Assembly (NCBI GenBank): GCA_964370815.1
Contig: CAYJKQ010000001.1
Span: 310,001-374,000 of the forward strand
Origin: UBA12087 sp964370815
GTDB taxonomy: Bacteria > Chloroflexota > Anaerolineae > Anaerolineales > Villigracilaceae
DNA length: 64,000 bases
Reading direction: 5' to 3'
The position numbers were made by a program, and so were the translations under genes. The notes under the pieces were generated by a model. The model saw nothing but the letters and a program-made list of their open reading frames with translations, had not been told where the DNA came from and made no database searches. Position 1 is the stretch's first letter, and each line of letters begins with the position of its first letter. Below are positions 1 through 8,017 of the stretch, one piece after another.

Positions 1-208
1 ACAAATACCCCCAAATTGGGAAAAGAATTGTACCGATTATTAATGCTCCGGAATTAACCAAACCCCATTGAAGATCATTTAAATTAAAAGTTTTACTAAT
101 AGGTATTTGAAGGGACCCTATAAGCAATTTATCTGTCTGATGAAGGAATATAAAGAAAAAGAATATTACAACAACGAATACAGGGTATGTTTTTCGGTTT
201 TTATTCAT
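1..208 (-). CDS. MFS transporter, N-terminal part (runs off the window edge)
   Basis: The reverse strand opens with ATG at 208-206 and stays open to base 1, giving about 69 residues. A basic start (MNKNRK) is followed by a strongly hydrophobic helix, then a DKLLIG motif and a second hydrophobic stretch ending in FPIWGYL. The order helix, H-Q-T-D-K-LLIG, amphipathic linker, NSGALIIG, PIWGYL is what the first two helices of Spinster-like major facilitator permeases look like. The substrate cannot be told from this fragment. The rest of the gene lies outside the window. Confidence 0.75.
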   Translation of the reverse strand, partial: MNKNRKTYPVFVVVIFFFFIFLHQTDKLLIGSLQIPISKTFNLNDLQWGLVNSGALIIGTILFPIWGYL

Positions 209-279
209 TCTGATTCCTTAAAAATAGGATAATTATTGTTAAAAGTTTACAGCATTATACGCTTCAAGTCAATCAGCTC

Positions 280-669
280 ATGGAAAAATCAACCAACTTA
301 AATGGTGGTCGTAATTTGGAAATTATTTTTTTAATTAATAAAGGATCTGGGAAATTAATGTCAATAGCTGAAACGATTGGTACAATTTTAGGTTTGAGGC
401 TTCCCTGGTTATTTTTAATTTTGCCTCAAGCGGCATATGAGGGTCATTCATGGAACCATTTCCGATCAAAGCTCACATTTTTTTGGATAACTCCTTTTCT
501 AATAGCTCAATGGTATTGGATTTTATTTAGATATCTGAAGAACCTTCGATCTGGTAACACTCGCCGCGTGAATCGCAGTAATTACATTGAAGTTGGCGGC
601 CACGATACAGATTCTTGTTGTATTTCAATCCAAACCGGGGATTCAGTTGAGAAACACTTGAGAGCATGA
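280..669 (+). CDS. Hypothetical membrane-associated protein
   Basis: A 129-codon open frame with ATG at 280 and a second in-frame ATG at 358; neither has a clear Shine-Dalgarno sequence. The middle has two tryptophan- and phenylalanine-rich hydrophobic segments (around LPWLFLILP and FFWITPFLIAQWYW), followed by a basic, polar tail. I recognise no family. It lies between the divergent MFS gene and tRNA-Pro and is transcribed in the same direction as the tRNA. The ordered hydrophobic pattern favours a real gene, but short AT-rich frames can arise by chance. Confidence 0.4.
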   Translation: MEKSTNLNGGRNLEIIFLINKGSGKLMSIAETIGTILGLRLPWLFLILPQAAYEGHSWNHFRSKLTFFWITPFLIAQWYWILFRYLKNLRSGNTRRVNRSNYIEVGGHDTDSCCISIQTGDSVEKHLRA

Positions 670-748
670 CATTGTTTTGATTTCTTTGATCATATTTTTG
701 AGTATAGCTTGTTAGTCATCTTATTTTATGATAAAATTTTACACACAT

Positions 749-822
749 CGGGGCGTGGCTCAGCCCGGTAGAGCGCGCGGTTCGGGATCGTGAGGTCGGC
801 GGTTCAAATCCGCCCGCCCCGA
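749..822 (+). tRNA. tRNA-Pro (anticodon CGG)
   Basis: Full cloverleaf by eye: acceptor stem CGGGGCG (749-755) with CGCCCCG (815-821), D stem GCTC/GAGC, anticodon stem 776-780/788-792 with loop TTCGGGA giving anticodon CGG, T stem GGCGG/CCGCC around TTCAAAT, discriminator A822. CCA is not encoded. Confidence 0.95.
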
Positions 823-830
823 CTTAAAAA

Positions 831-858
831 AACAGTCGATCATTTGGGATCGGCTGTT
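831..858. terminator. Hairpin after tRNA-Pro
   Basis: Inverted repeat 831-841 with 848-858 (11 bp, one G-T pair) and a 6-nt loop. An A7 run (825-832) sits on its left, so it looks most like an intrinsic terminator for minus-strand transcription, but it also lies 9 nt past tRNA-Pro and could end that transcript. Confidence 0.5.
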
Positions 859-997
859 CGTATATATCACACGATTCAGCTGACAGTATAATTTAGAAAA
901 AGTATTAAAGTAAACTTTACGTGGGTGTATATTCGCGCGAGAACATAACATTGATTGTAGCTCACTCTCGTAAATCCGAAGTTGAATATAATTTACG

Positions 998-1039
998 TTG
1001 ATTGAATTGATTGAATTATTGAATTATTGAATTATTGAA
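998..1039. repeat. Short tandem repeat
   Basis: Two copies of TTGATTGAA followed by three copies of TTATTGAA, directly head to tail, in an AT-rich non-coding stretch. Copy number of this kind usually varies between strains. Confidence 0.8.
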
Positions 1040-1065
1040 TTAAACTCACTAATAGTAAAAAGATA

Positions 1066-1176
1066 ATGGGTATCCACGCAAACAATTTAATCCAAAAATA
1101 TTTTTCTTCAATCTTAACATTCATAATTCTAATCGCTTCGCTTGTGGTTGTTCTTGTATTAGTTTTTCGTTGGTAG
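1066..1176 (+). CDS. Possible 36-residue single-span membrane peptide
   Basis: ATG at 1066, stop TAG at 1174-1176. The peptide has a short polar N-terminus (MGIHANNLIQKYF), about 20 hydrophobic residues (I, L, V, F) and ends F-R-W. It stops 6 nt before the next start (1183), so the two could be co-transcribed. There is no strong ribosome-binding site. It is too short for homology to help; evidence is only the clean transmembrane pattern and the operon-like spacing. Confidence 0.35.
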   Translation: MGIHANNLIQKYFSSILTFIILIASLVVVLVLVFRW

Positions 1177-1182
1177 TGAAAA

Positions 1183-1449
1183 ATGCGTCAGTATCATAAA
1201 ATGGAGCATATCAACTTGCTTATCGACAGATTGGAGCGCTTGTCTGCTGATTCAATATGGTCCCATCGAGCAAGTGGAATTCGTGGTTCATTACTGGAAT
1301 GCCTGGAAGAACATAATGGGAGATATTCAAAGATAACTTCAGAGAAGTTGGATTCTCTTTTGGATCAGGGATTTGAAGTATTGGAACAAGCAATTAGAAA
1401 AAGTTTGTTTAAGAAGAGAATCAAGGTAAAACACCATAATTGCAGATAA
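1183..1449 (+). CDS. Small conserved-looking hypothetical protein
   Basis: 88 codons from ATG 1183, with a second in-frame ATG at 1201. The predicted protein is mostly helical and charged, with a segment reading RLERLSADSIWSHRASG followed by heptad-like leucines (LLECLEEH, LDSLLDQGFEVLE). The tail is basic. The codon pattern and helix periodicity look like a real cytosolic protein. I cannot assign a function; its neighbour upstream is a possible membrane peptide. Confidence 0.55.
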   Translation: MRQYHKMEHINLLIDRLERLSADSIWSHRASGIRGSLLECLEEHNGRYSKITSEKLDSLLDQGFEVLEQAIRKSLFKKRIKVKHHNCR

Positions 1450-1626
1450 GTCTAGGAAAAAAAAGTAAGAATAATTTCGCCAGATTAAAGAAGAACGAAT
1501 TAAAAATCCGGAACAAATGTTGGATATTTGCATCCAATAGATCTGCCAGAAATTGAATTGTGATTATTTTTAATTTTCCCCAAGTAATTAGACAGATACA
1601 AACTTAATGGAGGAAATGGAGAAAAA

Positions 1627-2538
1627 ATGGATATAGCTATCATGGTGGAAGGACAAAATGGATTAAATTGGCACCGTTGGAAGAATTTGGCTGCTGCTGT
1701 GGAAGATTTGGGATTTTTTGGTTTATTTCGTTCTGACCATTTTACCAATATGGCACCCCCGGATAAGGATTCTCTTGAATTATGGGTTTCGCTCACATGG
1801 CTGGCAAGTCATACCCATCGAATCCAATTTGGACCTTTGGTGACTCCTTTTTCATTCAGGCACCCTGTGATCACAGCACGCATGGCTTCGGCGGTGGACG
1901 ATTTATCTGGTGGAAGGCTAATTCTCGGTTTAGGTGCTGGTTGGCAGAGACGTGAGCATGAGATTTTTGGTTTTGACTTGATGGAACCTAATGCACGTTT
2001 TGATCGCATGGAGGAAGGTCTGAGATTGATCAAATTGCTTTTCGAGAGCGAAGATCCATTTAATTTTGAGGGCAATTCTTTCAATGCAAACGAGGCTATC
2101 ATGCTCCCAAGGCCGCAACGCTTAGGAGGACCTGAAATATTAATTGGTGGAATTGGGAAAAGACGGACTTTACCTCTTGTTGCAAAATTCGCTGGAGAAT
2201 GGAATGCTTTGTTTCTGGATCCCCAAAAATATCGGGAGTTAAACCTTGAGATGAACAATATTCTAAAGGCTTTTGGACGAATACCTGAATCTCTTACAAG
2301 ATCAATGATGACTGGATTGCGTTTTGGTCGTACCAAGCATGAGTTGGATGCCAAGCTGGCAAATTCCGAGCACTCAGTAAAAGATCTACGCAAAAGAGGA
2401 ATAATTGTTGGAGTTGGTGGAGAAATCAAGGCACAACTAATAGAACTTGAGAATGCTGGTCTGCAGCGTGTTATGCTTCAATGGTTGGATCTTGACGATC
2501 TGGATGGATTAACAAATTTGGCAAAAATTGTTTTATGA
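1627..2538 (+). CDS. LLM-class flavin-dependent oxidoreductase
   Basis: 303-residue bacterial luciferase-like (TIM-barrel) monooxygenase/dehydrogenase. A strong ribosome-binding site (GGAGGAAATGGAG) precedes ATG 1627. The N-terminus has the family pattern of a barrel strand, then SDHF near residue 38; FGPLVTPFSFRHPV and the conserved LSGGRLILGLGAGW with the following EHEIFGFD are visible. Members use F420 or FMN; F420 is plausible because cofC, cofD and cofE occur at the right end of this window. The substrate is unknown. Its stop (2536-2538) lies one base from the convergent hypE stop. Confidence 0.85.
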   Translation: MDIAIMVEGQNGLNWHRWKNLAAAVEDLGFFGLFRSDHFTNMAPPDKDSLELWVSLTWLASHTHRIQFGPLVTPFSFRHPVITARMASAVDDLSGGRLILGLGAGWQRREHEIFGFDLMEPNARFDRMEEGLRLIKLLFESEDPFNFEGNSFNANEAIMLPRPQRLGGPEILIGGIGKRRTLPLVAKFAGEWNALFLDPQKYRELNLEMNNILKAFGRIPESLTRSMMTGLRFGRTKHELDAKLANSEHSVKDLRKRGIIVGVGGEIKAQLIELENAGLQRVMLQWLDLDDLDGLTNLAKIVL

Positions 2539-2539
2539 T

Positions 2540-3619
2540 TCAACAGATCCTGGGTAAAAGTTCACCAGCAGGTAAATCCACTACCCGCATGCCCCCAATT
2601 GAAGTTCGAGCAGTAACCATTCCAGGGTGATCATTAACAACCTTGCCAATAATGGCCGAGTCTTTTCCAAGTGGATGGCTGCGCATAGCCAATAATACTT
2701 TGTCAGCTTTATTCTCGGGAAGTACTATGATCATTTTCCCCTCATTTGCAATATAGAATGGGTCAAGCCCCAGCATTTCGCAAGCAGCATTCACCTCAGA
2801 ATATATGGGGATATCCGTCTCGTTAAATTCAATGCCAACATTAGAAGCAATTGCTAATTCATTTAGAACAGCGGCTAATCCACCTCGTGTAGCATCCCTT
2901 AGGCAATGAATTTCGTTAGTGATGGAAAGAATTGTATCAACCAGACCGTTGAGAGGTGCAGTATCGCTCTCAATAGTTGTTTTAAATTCCAATCCCGACC
3001 GTACAGACATAATAGCCATCCCGTGGTCACCAATGCTTCCACTGATTATGATGACGTCTCCAGGGTGGGCAAATTTTGAAGAAATATTTATACCTTCAGG
3101 AATTATCCCTATTCCTGTGGTATTGATATACATACCATCTCCATGTCCCCGATTGACTACTTTCGTATCACCTGCGATTATTTTAACTCCTGCAAGTTTG
3201 CAAGCTGAAGCCATTGAATTTACGATTATTCCGAGTGTCTCCATTGGCAAGCCTTCTTCTAAAATAAAACCTGCAGATAGATATAGAGGCTTTGCACCAC
3301 TCATGGAGAGATCATTGATTGTGCCAAAAATGGCTAGTTCACCAATATCTCCTCCTGGAAAAATTAATGGGCTTACAACAAATGAATCTGTCGTAAAAGC
3401 AAGACGATTTGATGGTATGGTTTGAAATATTTCTGCCAGATCAATAGTGGTCGAATCATTCAGTTGGCCAAGTAGTTCATTATTAAAAGCTGGGGAAAAG
3501 AGATGTTTGATTAGATCGTCCATCATTTTTCCACCCGAACCGTGACCAAGTACTATAGTTGGGTAATTTTGGAGTGGTCTCGGACAAGTCCAGCCTGCGA
3601 TTTTGGTATTATCAGTCAT
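2540..3619 (-). CDS. hypE: Hydrogenase maturation factor HypE
   Basis: HypE takes the carbamoyl group from HypF onto its C-terminal cysteine, dehydrates it to a thiocyanate, and donates CN to the iron of the [NiFe]-hydrogenase site. At 359 residues it is full length. Visible features are the N-terminal ATP-binding GHGSGGKMM motif, GGDIGELAIFGTINDLSM in the middle of the PurM-like fold, RDATRGGLAAVLNE, and the diagnostic C-terminal PRIC with cysteine as the last residue. It is the last gene of the hypABCDE operon; 121 nt separate it from hypD. hypF is not in this window. Confidence 0.97.
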   Translation of the reverse strand: MTDNTKIAGWTCPRPLQNYPTIVLGHGSGGKMMDDLIKHLFSPAFNNELLGQLNDSTTIDLAEIFQTIPSNRLAFTTDSFVVSPLIFPGGDIGELAIFGTINDLSMSGAKPLYLSAGFILEEGLPMETLGIIVNSMASACKLAGVKIIAGDTKVVNRGHGDGMYINTTGIGIIPEGINISSKFAHPGDVIIISGSIGDHGMAIMSVRSGLEFKTTIESDTAPLNGLVDTILSITNEIHCLRDATRGGLAAVLNELAIASNVGIEFNETDIPIYSEVNAACEMLGLDPFYIANEGKMIIVLPENKADKVLLAMRSHPLGKDSAIIGKVVNDHPGMVTARTSIGGMRVVDLPAGELLPRIC

Positions 3620-3740
3620 TTGGCTCCAACGAATGAATGTAACATTTCAATAATTCAGGTAAAAATGGGATTGTTTGTGTTGGCAGAAAATTTGAAAAAT
3701 TTAATCCCTTGCTCCTAATTGAGAAGATAAGAATGAACCA

Positions 3741-4838
3741 TTATTCTTTTTCATAACGTCCATATCGATAATAAGCAGCGCAAGCGCCTTCTGTTGAAAC
3801 CATCGTAGCTCCAAGTGGAGTTTGAGGTGTACATTTATTCCCAAATGCAGAACATTCGTTTGGTTTTTTTCTGCCTTGCAAGACCAACCCGCTAATACAT
3901 AAATCAGATTCTTTTGTTTCTATGGATTGGATTTCGGGAAAACGCAACTCGGCATCATATTCGGCAAATTCCGGGCGTAAACGGTAACCTGATTGAGGAA
4001 TTACTCCTAAACCGCGCCAGGGTCGGTCACATAATTCAAAAACACGTTCGATAATGGCTTGAGCGGAAGGATTTCCTTCCCTTACAACTGAGCGGGAATA
4101 CGCATTCTCTACTTTATGTTGACCCTTTTCCAATTGATTTACACATTTCAAGATTCCGTGGACAACGTCCACTGGTTCGAATCCAGTGACTACGATAGGA
4201 ATTTTATATTTTTCCGCAAGGAGTTCGTATTCCCAGAAACCCATTACCGTACAAACATGTCCAGCAGCCAGAAACCCGTCAACCTTGACATCAGGAGACT
4301 CCATTAGAGCAATTATGGCAGCCGGTACAATCACGTGCGAAACCAGCATGGCAAAATTATTGATTCCCTGTCTTTGGGCTTGAATAATTGCCATGGCGTT
4401 AGGAGGGGTTGTGGTTTCGAAACCTATTCCAAAAAAAATAACGGTTTTATCGGGATTATCATGAGCGATTTTAAGGGTATCAAGGGGGGAGTAAAGTATG
4501 CGTACATCACCCCCTGCTGCTTTAACAGATAAGAGATCACTGGCAGATCCGGGAACACGCAACATATCTCCATAGGATGTGAAGATAACATCTTTACGGG
4601 ATGCCAATGCAATTGCTTTGTCAATTAATTCAAGAGGTGTCACGCACACCGGGCAACCTGGTCCATGCACCAGGTTGATTTCTTCGGGTAATAATTGGTC
4701 GAGACCAGATTTGATTATGGAATGAGTCTGACCTCCACAGACTTCCATTAATGTCCAATCTCTGGTAAGGACGCTGGCCAATTCTTTTAAGAGTTTACTT
4801 GTTAGTTCAGCGTCACGGTATTCTTCAATATATTTCAA
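3741..4838 (-). CDS. hypD: Hydrogenase maturation factor HypD
   Basis: HypD is the Fe-S scaffold that, with HypC, holds the Fe(CN)2CO unit of [NiFe]-hydrogenase. Motifs seen: EVCGGQTH, GPGCPVCVTP, FGIGFETTTPP, TGFEPVD and a C-terminal GATMVSTEGACAAYY. The frame also opens at a TTG at 4871 inside hypC, but the TTG at 4838 is a better start: it has AGAAGGA about 7 nt upstream, gives the family's usual N-terminus (KYIEEYRD) and leaves a 4-nt gap after hypC. That gives 365 residues. Confidence 0.95.
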   Translation of the reverse strand: MKYIEEYRDAELTSKLLKELASVLTRDWTLMEVCGGQTHSIIKSGLDQLLPEEINLVHGPGCPVCVTPLELIDKAIALASRKDVIFTSYGDMLRVPGSASDLLSVKAAGGDVRILYSPLDTLKIAHDNPDKTVIFFGIGFETTTPPNAMAIIQAQRQGINNFAMLVSHVIVPAAIIALMESPDVKVDGFLAAGHVCTVMGFWEYELLAEKYKIPIVVTGFEPVDVVHGILKCVNQLEKGQHKVENAYSRSVVREGNPSAQAIIERVFELCDRPWRGLGVIPQSGYRLRPEFAEYDAELRFPEIQSIETKESDLCISGLVLQGRKKPNECSAFGNKCTPQTPLGATMVSTEGACAAYYRYGRYEKE

Positions 4839-4842
4839 TTCA

Positions 4843-5085
4843 TCATCCTTCTTCGTCAGCCATTGCCGCAATCTGATTTAAAAGTTGCATGGTTTCAAGT
4901 GCTTCTGTTTCATCTATGATTGATAAGCCAAATCCAACATGAATGAGTGTATAGTCGCCAATTTTTATTTCGGGCAAATATTCCATGCAGGCTTCTTTAA
5001 TAACCCCGCTGAAATCAATTCTAGCCATTTTCATACCATTAGATTCATAAAGCTCAATTACTTTCCCGGGAATTCCAAGACACAT
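4843..5085 (-). CDS. hypC: Hydrogenase maturation chaperone HypC
   Basis: Small beta-barrel chaperone that pairs with HypD and hands the Fe(CN)2CO group to the hydrogenase large subunit. The essential cysteine must follow the initiator methionine, so the start is ATG 5085 (MCLGIPGKV), with GAGGTG just upstream, not the earlier in-frame codon at 5097. The protein is 80 residues, normal for the family, and includes DFSGVIKEA and GDYTLIHVGF. It sits between hypB and hypD in the operon. Confidence 0.96.
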   Translation of the reverse strand: MCLGIPGKVIELYESNGMKMARIDFSGVIKEACMEYLPEIKIGDYTLIHVGFGLSIIDETEALETMQLLNQIAAMADEEG

Positions 5086-5103
5086 GATACACCTCAAATT
5101 TGA

Positions 5104-5784
5104 TTATTGATCATACAATAAATTAGACTTCCAATTTTTTACTTTGTCTACCAGCCAATCAGCACATTTTTCCATGCCTTCACCTGTTTTAGCTGATAAT
5201 GGAAAGGTTTCCAGGTTGGGGTTAAGTATCTCCACGCCTTTTCTGAAGTAATCCATATTAAATGATACATAAGGCATAAGATCGATTTTGCTAATAACCA
5301 GAGCATCCACACCCCGGTAAGCTCCCGGATATTTATAGGGTTTATCATCACCCTCAGGAATGGAAGCAACAAGCAAATTCATATGGCTACCAATCTTAAA
5401 GTTTATTGGGCATACAAGATTGCCAACGTTTTCGATGATTACAAGATCAAGATTATTGAGAGGGAGGGATGGCAATGCACCTGCCACCATTGCTGCATCA
5501 AGGTGACATTCACCACCGGTATTAATTTGAACTGCTGGTAAACCAGCAGCAGTTGCTTTATCTGTATCAATTGAAGATGCCAAATCGCCTTCTATTACTC
5601 CCATGCGCAAACGGTTGCGTAACGCTTCAAGTAACTTTATTATGAAGGTAGTTTTACCTGCACCAGGAGAGGCCATGATATTAATTACAAAGACGCCGGC
5701 AGTATCAAACTGCTGGCGAATAATCTCAGCAAGTTTATCATTAGCAGATAGGATTTTTTCAGTAACTTGTATACGGGTTGACAT
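5104..5784 (-). CDS. hypB: Hydrogenase/urease nickel-insertion GTPase HypB
   Basis: SIMIBI-class GTPase that drives nickel insertion into [NiFe]-hydrogenase together with HypA. Walker A is ASPGAGKT near residue 40, followed by the switch region EGDLASSIDTD, the metal-binding GGECHLDA motif, VENVGNLVCP, and SKIDLMPY for guanine recognition. The N-terminus lacks the histidine-rich stretch and the CxxCGC nickel motif found in some HypB, so it is the simple form. 226 residues; 3 nt after hypA. Confidence 0.96.
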   Translation of the reverse strand: MSTRIQVTEKILSANDKLAEIIRQQFDTAGVFVINIMASPGAGKTTFIIKLLEALRNRLRMGVIEGDLASSIDTDKATAAGLPAVQINTGGECHLDAAMVAGALPSLPLNNLDLVIIENVGNLVCPINFKIGSHMNLLVASIPEGDDKPYKYPGAYRGVDALVISKIDLMPYVSFNMDYFRKGVEILNPNLETFPLSAKTGEGMEKCADWLVDKVKNWKSNLLYDQ

Positions 5785-5787
5785 AAA

Positions 5788-6129
5788 TTACTCCACATCA
5801 ATACTTTCAACACGCATCTCATCACCCTGGATGACTTGGACTCGAATGCTTTTGCATGCTAGGCAATCAAATGAATCAGAATTGGGGACAAAAATAAGAC
5901 CACAATCAAAACAGCGCATTTCTGTTGGAATGCGCTTAATATTCAATTTTGCCCCAAGAGCAATTGTACCTTCACTTATAATATCCCAATAAAACTGGAT
6001 AGAATCATCCACCAGGCTCGTCATTTGCCCAATTTGGAGATTTATACCGGTTATTTGTTTTGCATCAACTTTCCGGGCATTTTCCAGGGCAATAGTTAAG
6101 ATACTTTGGGTGATGGCTAGTTCATGCAT
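5788..6129 (-). CDS. hypA: Hydrogenase nickel-incorporation protein HypA
   Basis: Nickel metallochaperone. The true start is ATG 6129 because family members begin M-H-E-L with His2 and Glu3 as nickel ligands; the frame reads further upstream to 6153 but this adds non-family residues. The structural zinc site is visible as two CxxC pairs (CFDCG and CLACK) in the second half. 113 residues. It is the first gene of the hypABCDE operon and is divergent from the UMF1 permease at 6327. Confidence 0.96.
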   Translation of the reverse strand: MHELAITQSILTIALENARKVDAKQITGINLQIGQMTSLVDDSIQFYWDIISEGTIALGAKLNIKRIPTEMRCFDCGLIFVPNSDSFDCLACKSIRVQVIQGDEMRVESIDVE

Positions 6130-6326
6130 TAAATATTCTCTAAAAGTTAACAAGGGATATGAGTAAAAAAACTCGGGTTTCGATGATTTTTATAAGATAA
6201 TTGAATTCTTAATTTTTATATCAAGAAATTAGCTAGTTGCTTAACAAATTCATATCATGTAATATATCATGGAACTATTAAAACAATAGGGGGTTATCCT
6301 TAAATAATATTTAAATTGGAGGAGAA

Positions 6327-7730
6327 ATGACAGAATTGGAAAAAAATCAAATGGTAAACGATAAGAAAGAGATACGTGGATGGGCAATGTATGATTGGGC
6401 AAATTCAGCTTTTAGCACAACTGTAGGCACGGTTTTTCTTGGTCCATATCTTGCATCATTGGCAGCGACCGCAGCAATGGGGTCTACAGATGGTATGGCG
6501 CGTTTTCTTGGAATTCCAATTGCACCAGATTCGTTTTTACCATATTGCGTTTCTTTGTCCGTATTTTTGCAGGTCATATTCTTACCAATTTTGGGGGCAA
6601 TAGCGGATTATTCACACCTTCGTAAACAAATGATGCGTCTTTTTGCAACCCTGGGTGCTGTAGCAACAATTGGATTATTTTTTGTGACTGAACCATTATG
6701 GTGGTTGGGAGGATTACTCTTTATGATTGCCAACTTAGCTTTTGGTGCAGCCATGGTTTTTTATAATTCATATTTGCCGGATATTGCCAGTGAAGATCAA
6801 CGCGATCGCGTCTCATCTTTCGGTTGGGCAATGGGATATTTAGGTGGAGGACTTTTACTACTATTAAATTTGGTTTTCTACTTGACACATGAAAAACTTG
6901 GTGTTCCTACAGGACTTGCCATCCGTATAAATCTGGCTAGTGCTGGCGTGTGGTGGTTGGGTTTCTCGTTTTTAACTTGGTCTCATTTACGAGCCCGTAA
7001 AGCTGCGCGACCATTACCCGTTAATGAAACATATACCAGTGCTGGGTTTAAGCAATTGAGAAAAACGGTCAAAGAATTAAAGAATTTCCCGGAGACAATA
7101 AAATATCTCATTGCATATTTCTTATATAATGATGGTATCCAGACTGTAATCGCTGTTGCAGCCACATTTGCAGCTGCACCAATAATTCGGGGAGGAATAC
7201 AAGTTGACCAAAGTACTTTGACTATGGTAATCCTTATGATCCAATTTGTTGCATTTGGAGGCGCATTGTTCTGGGGAAAATTGGCGAAATGGGTTGGTGC
7301 AAAGGAATCCATCATTATTAGCTTGGTTATTTGGTCCGGTGTTACTATCTTTGCTTATTTTGGATTGAAAGGAGATTCCCGCGTTTTACAATTCTGGGTG
7401 TTGGGTTTCTTTATTGCCTTAGTTATGGGTGGCAGCCAGGCTATTAGCCGCAGCCTTTTCTCACAAATGGTTCCAATTGGAAAAGAAGCTGAGTATTTCT
7501 CTTTTTACGAGATCAGTGAGCGAGGCACCTCCTGGATTGGTCCAATGCTTTTTGGTGTTGTAAACCAGTTGTTCGGAAGTTTGCGCCCTGCGATCTTGTC
7601 GTTAATATTTTTCTTCGTTTTGGGATTGATCTTACTACCATTTGTAAATGTTAAGAAAGCTATTGCGGATGTGAAAGCAAATGAACTTGTAGAAAATTTG
7701 CATAAGATATTTGAATGGATGCAGTCTTAA
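6327..7730 (+). CDS. MFS permease, UMF1 / Atg22-like family
   Basis: 467-residue, 12-helix membrane transporter. The diagnostic start of the family is present: GWAMYDWANSAFSTTV within the first 35 residues, then multiple helices, SFGWAMGYLGGG, and FSFYEISERGTSWIGP late in the protein. Atg22-like proteins of yeast export amino acids from the vacuole; bacterial UMF1 members are mostly untested. The start ATG has GGAGGAG upstream. A 12-bp hairpin overlaps its stop codon. Confidence 0.88.
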   Translation: MTELEKNQMVNDKKEIRGWAMYDWANSAFSTTVGTVFLGPYLASLAATAAMGSTDGMARFLGIPIAPDSFLPYCVSLSVFLQVIFLPILGAIADYSHLRKQMMRLFATLGAVATIGLFFVTEPLWWLGGLLFMIANLAFGAAMVFYNSYLPDIASEDQRDRVSSFGWAMGYLGGGLLLLLNLVFYLTHEKLGVPTGLAIRINLASAGVWWLGFSFLTWSHLRARKAARPLPVNETYTSAGFKQLRKTVKELKNFPETIKYLIAYFLYNDGIQTVIAVAATFAAAPIIRGGIQVDQSTLTMVILMIQFVAFGGALFWGKLAKWVGAKESIIISLVIWSGVTIFAYFGLKGDSRVLQFWVLGFFIALVMGGSQAISRSLFSQMVPIGKEAEYFSFYEISERGTSWIGPMLFGVVNQLFGSLRPAILSLIFFFVLGLILLPFVNVKKAIADVKANELVENLHKIFEWMQS

Positions 7731-7752
7731 TCAAAAAACTGCATCCATTTGT
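7714..7752 (+). terminator. Intrinsic terminator after UMF1 permease
   Basis: 12-bp perfect stem (7714-7725 with 7738-7749) around a 12-nt loop that contains the stop codon, followed by a short T-rich tract. The rest of 7750-8017 shows no gene or convincing motif. Confidence 0.7.
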
Positions 7753-8017
7753 TTAACAATTGGTCATTTTTTCAATTACCAAAAAATGGGCTTTGAATTT
7801 CACAAATTATCACATCTTGAGGAGGGGGCTTAATTGGTCATCGGGAAGGGTCAAGTTAATAACGTGCATGTTTATAATGCGCCAAAACCCGATAATATCC
7901 TCGGATTGACACAATTCGTTCTCCTCCGGGTTGCAAAGATTTTCCTATTCTCATAATTATTTTAGTGGGGATCAATTGGAAAATCGTTGGGAATAGATTA
8001 AATAAGAGATGAAAAGA

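Noticed and set aside
760..951. 63-codon reverse frame over the tRNA
   Set aside because: The C-terminal residues (RADLNRRPHDPEPRALPG) are the translated complement of tRNA-Pro; a common false gene.
1809..2429. 206-codon reverse frame inside the LLM gene
   Set aside because: Antisense shadow of a clearly conserved coding region; no independent ribosome-binding site.
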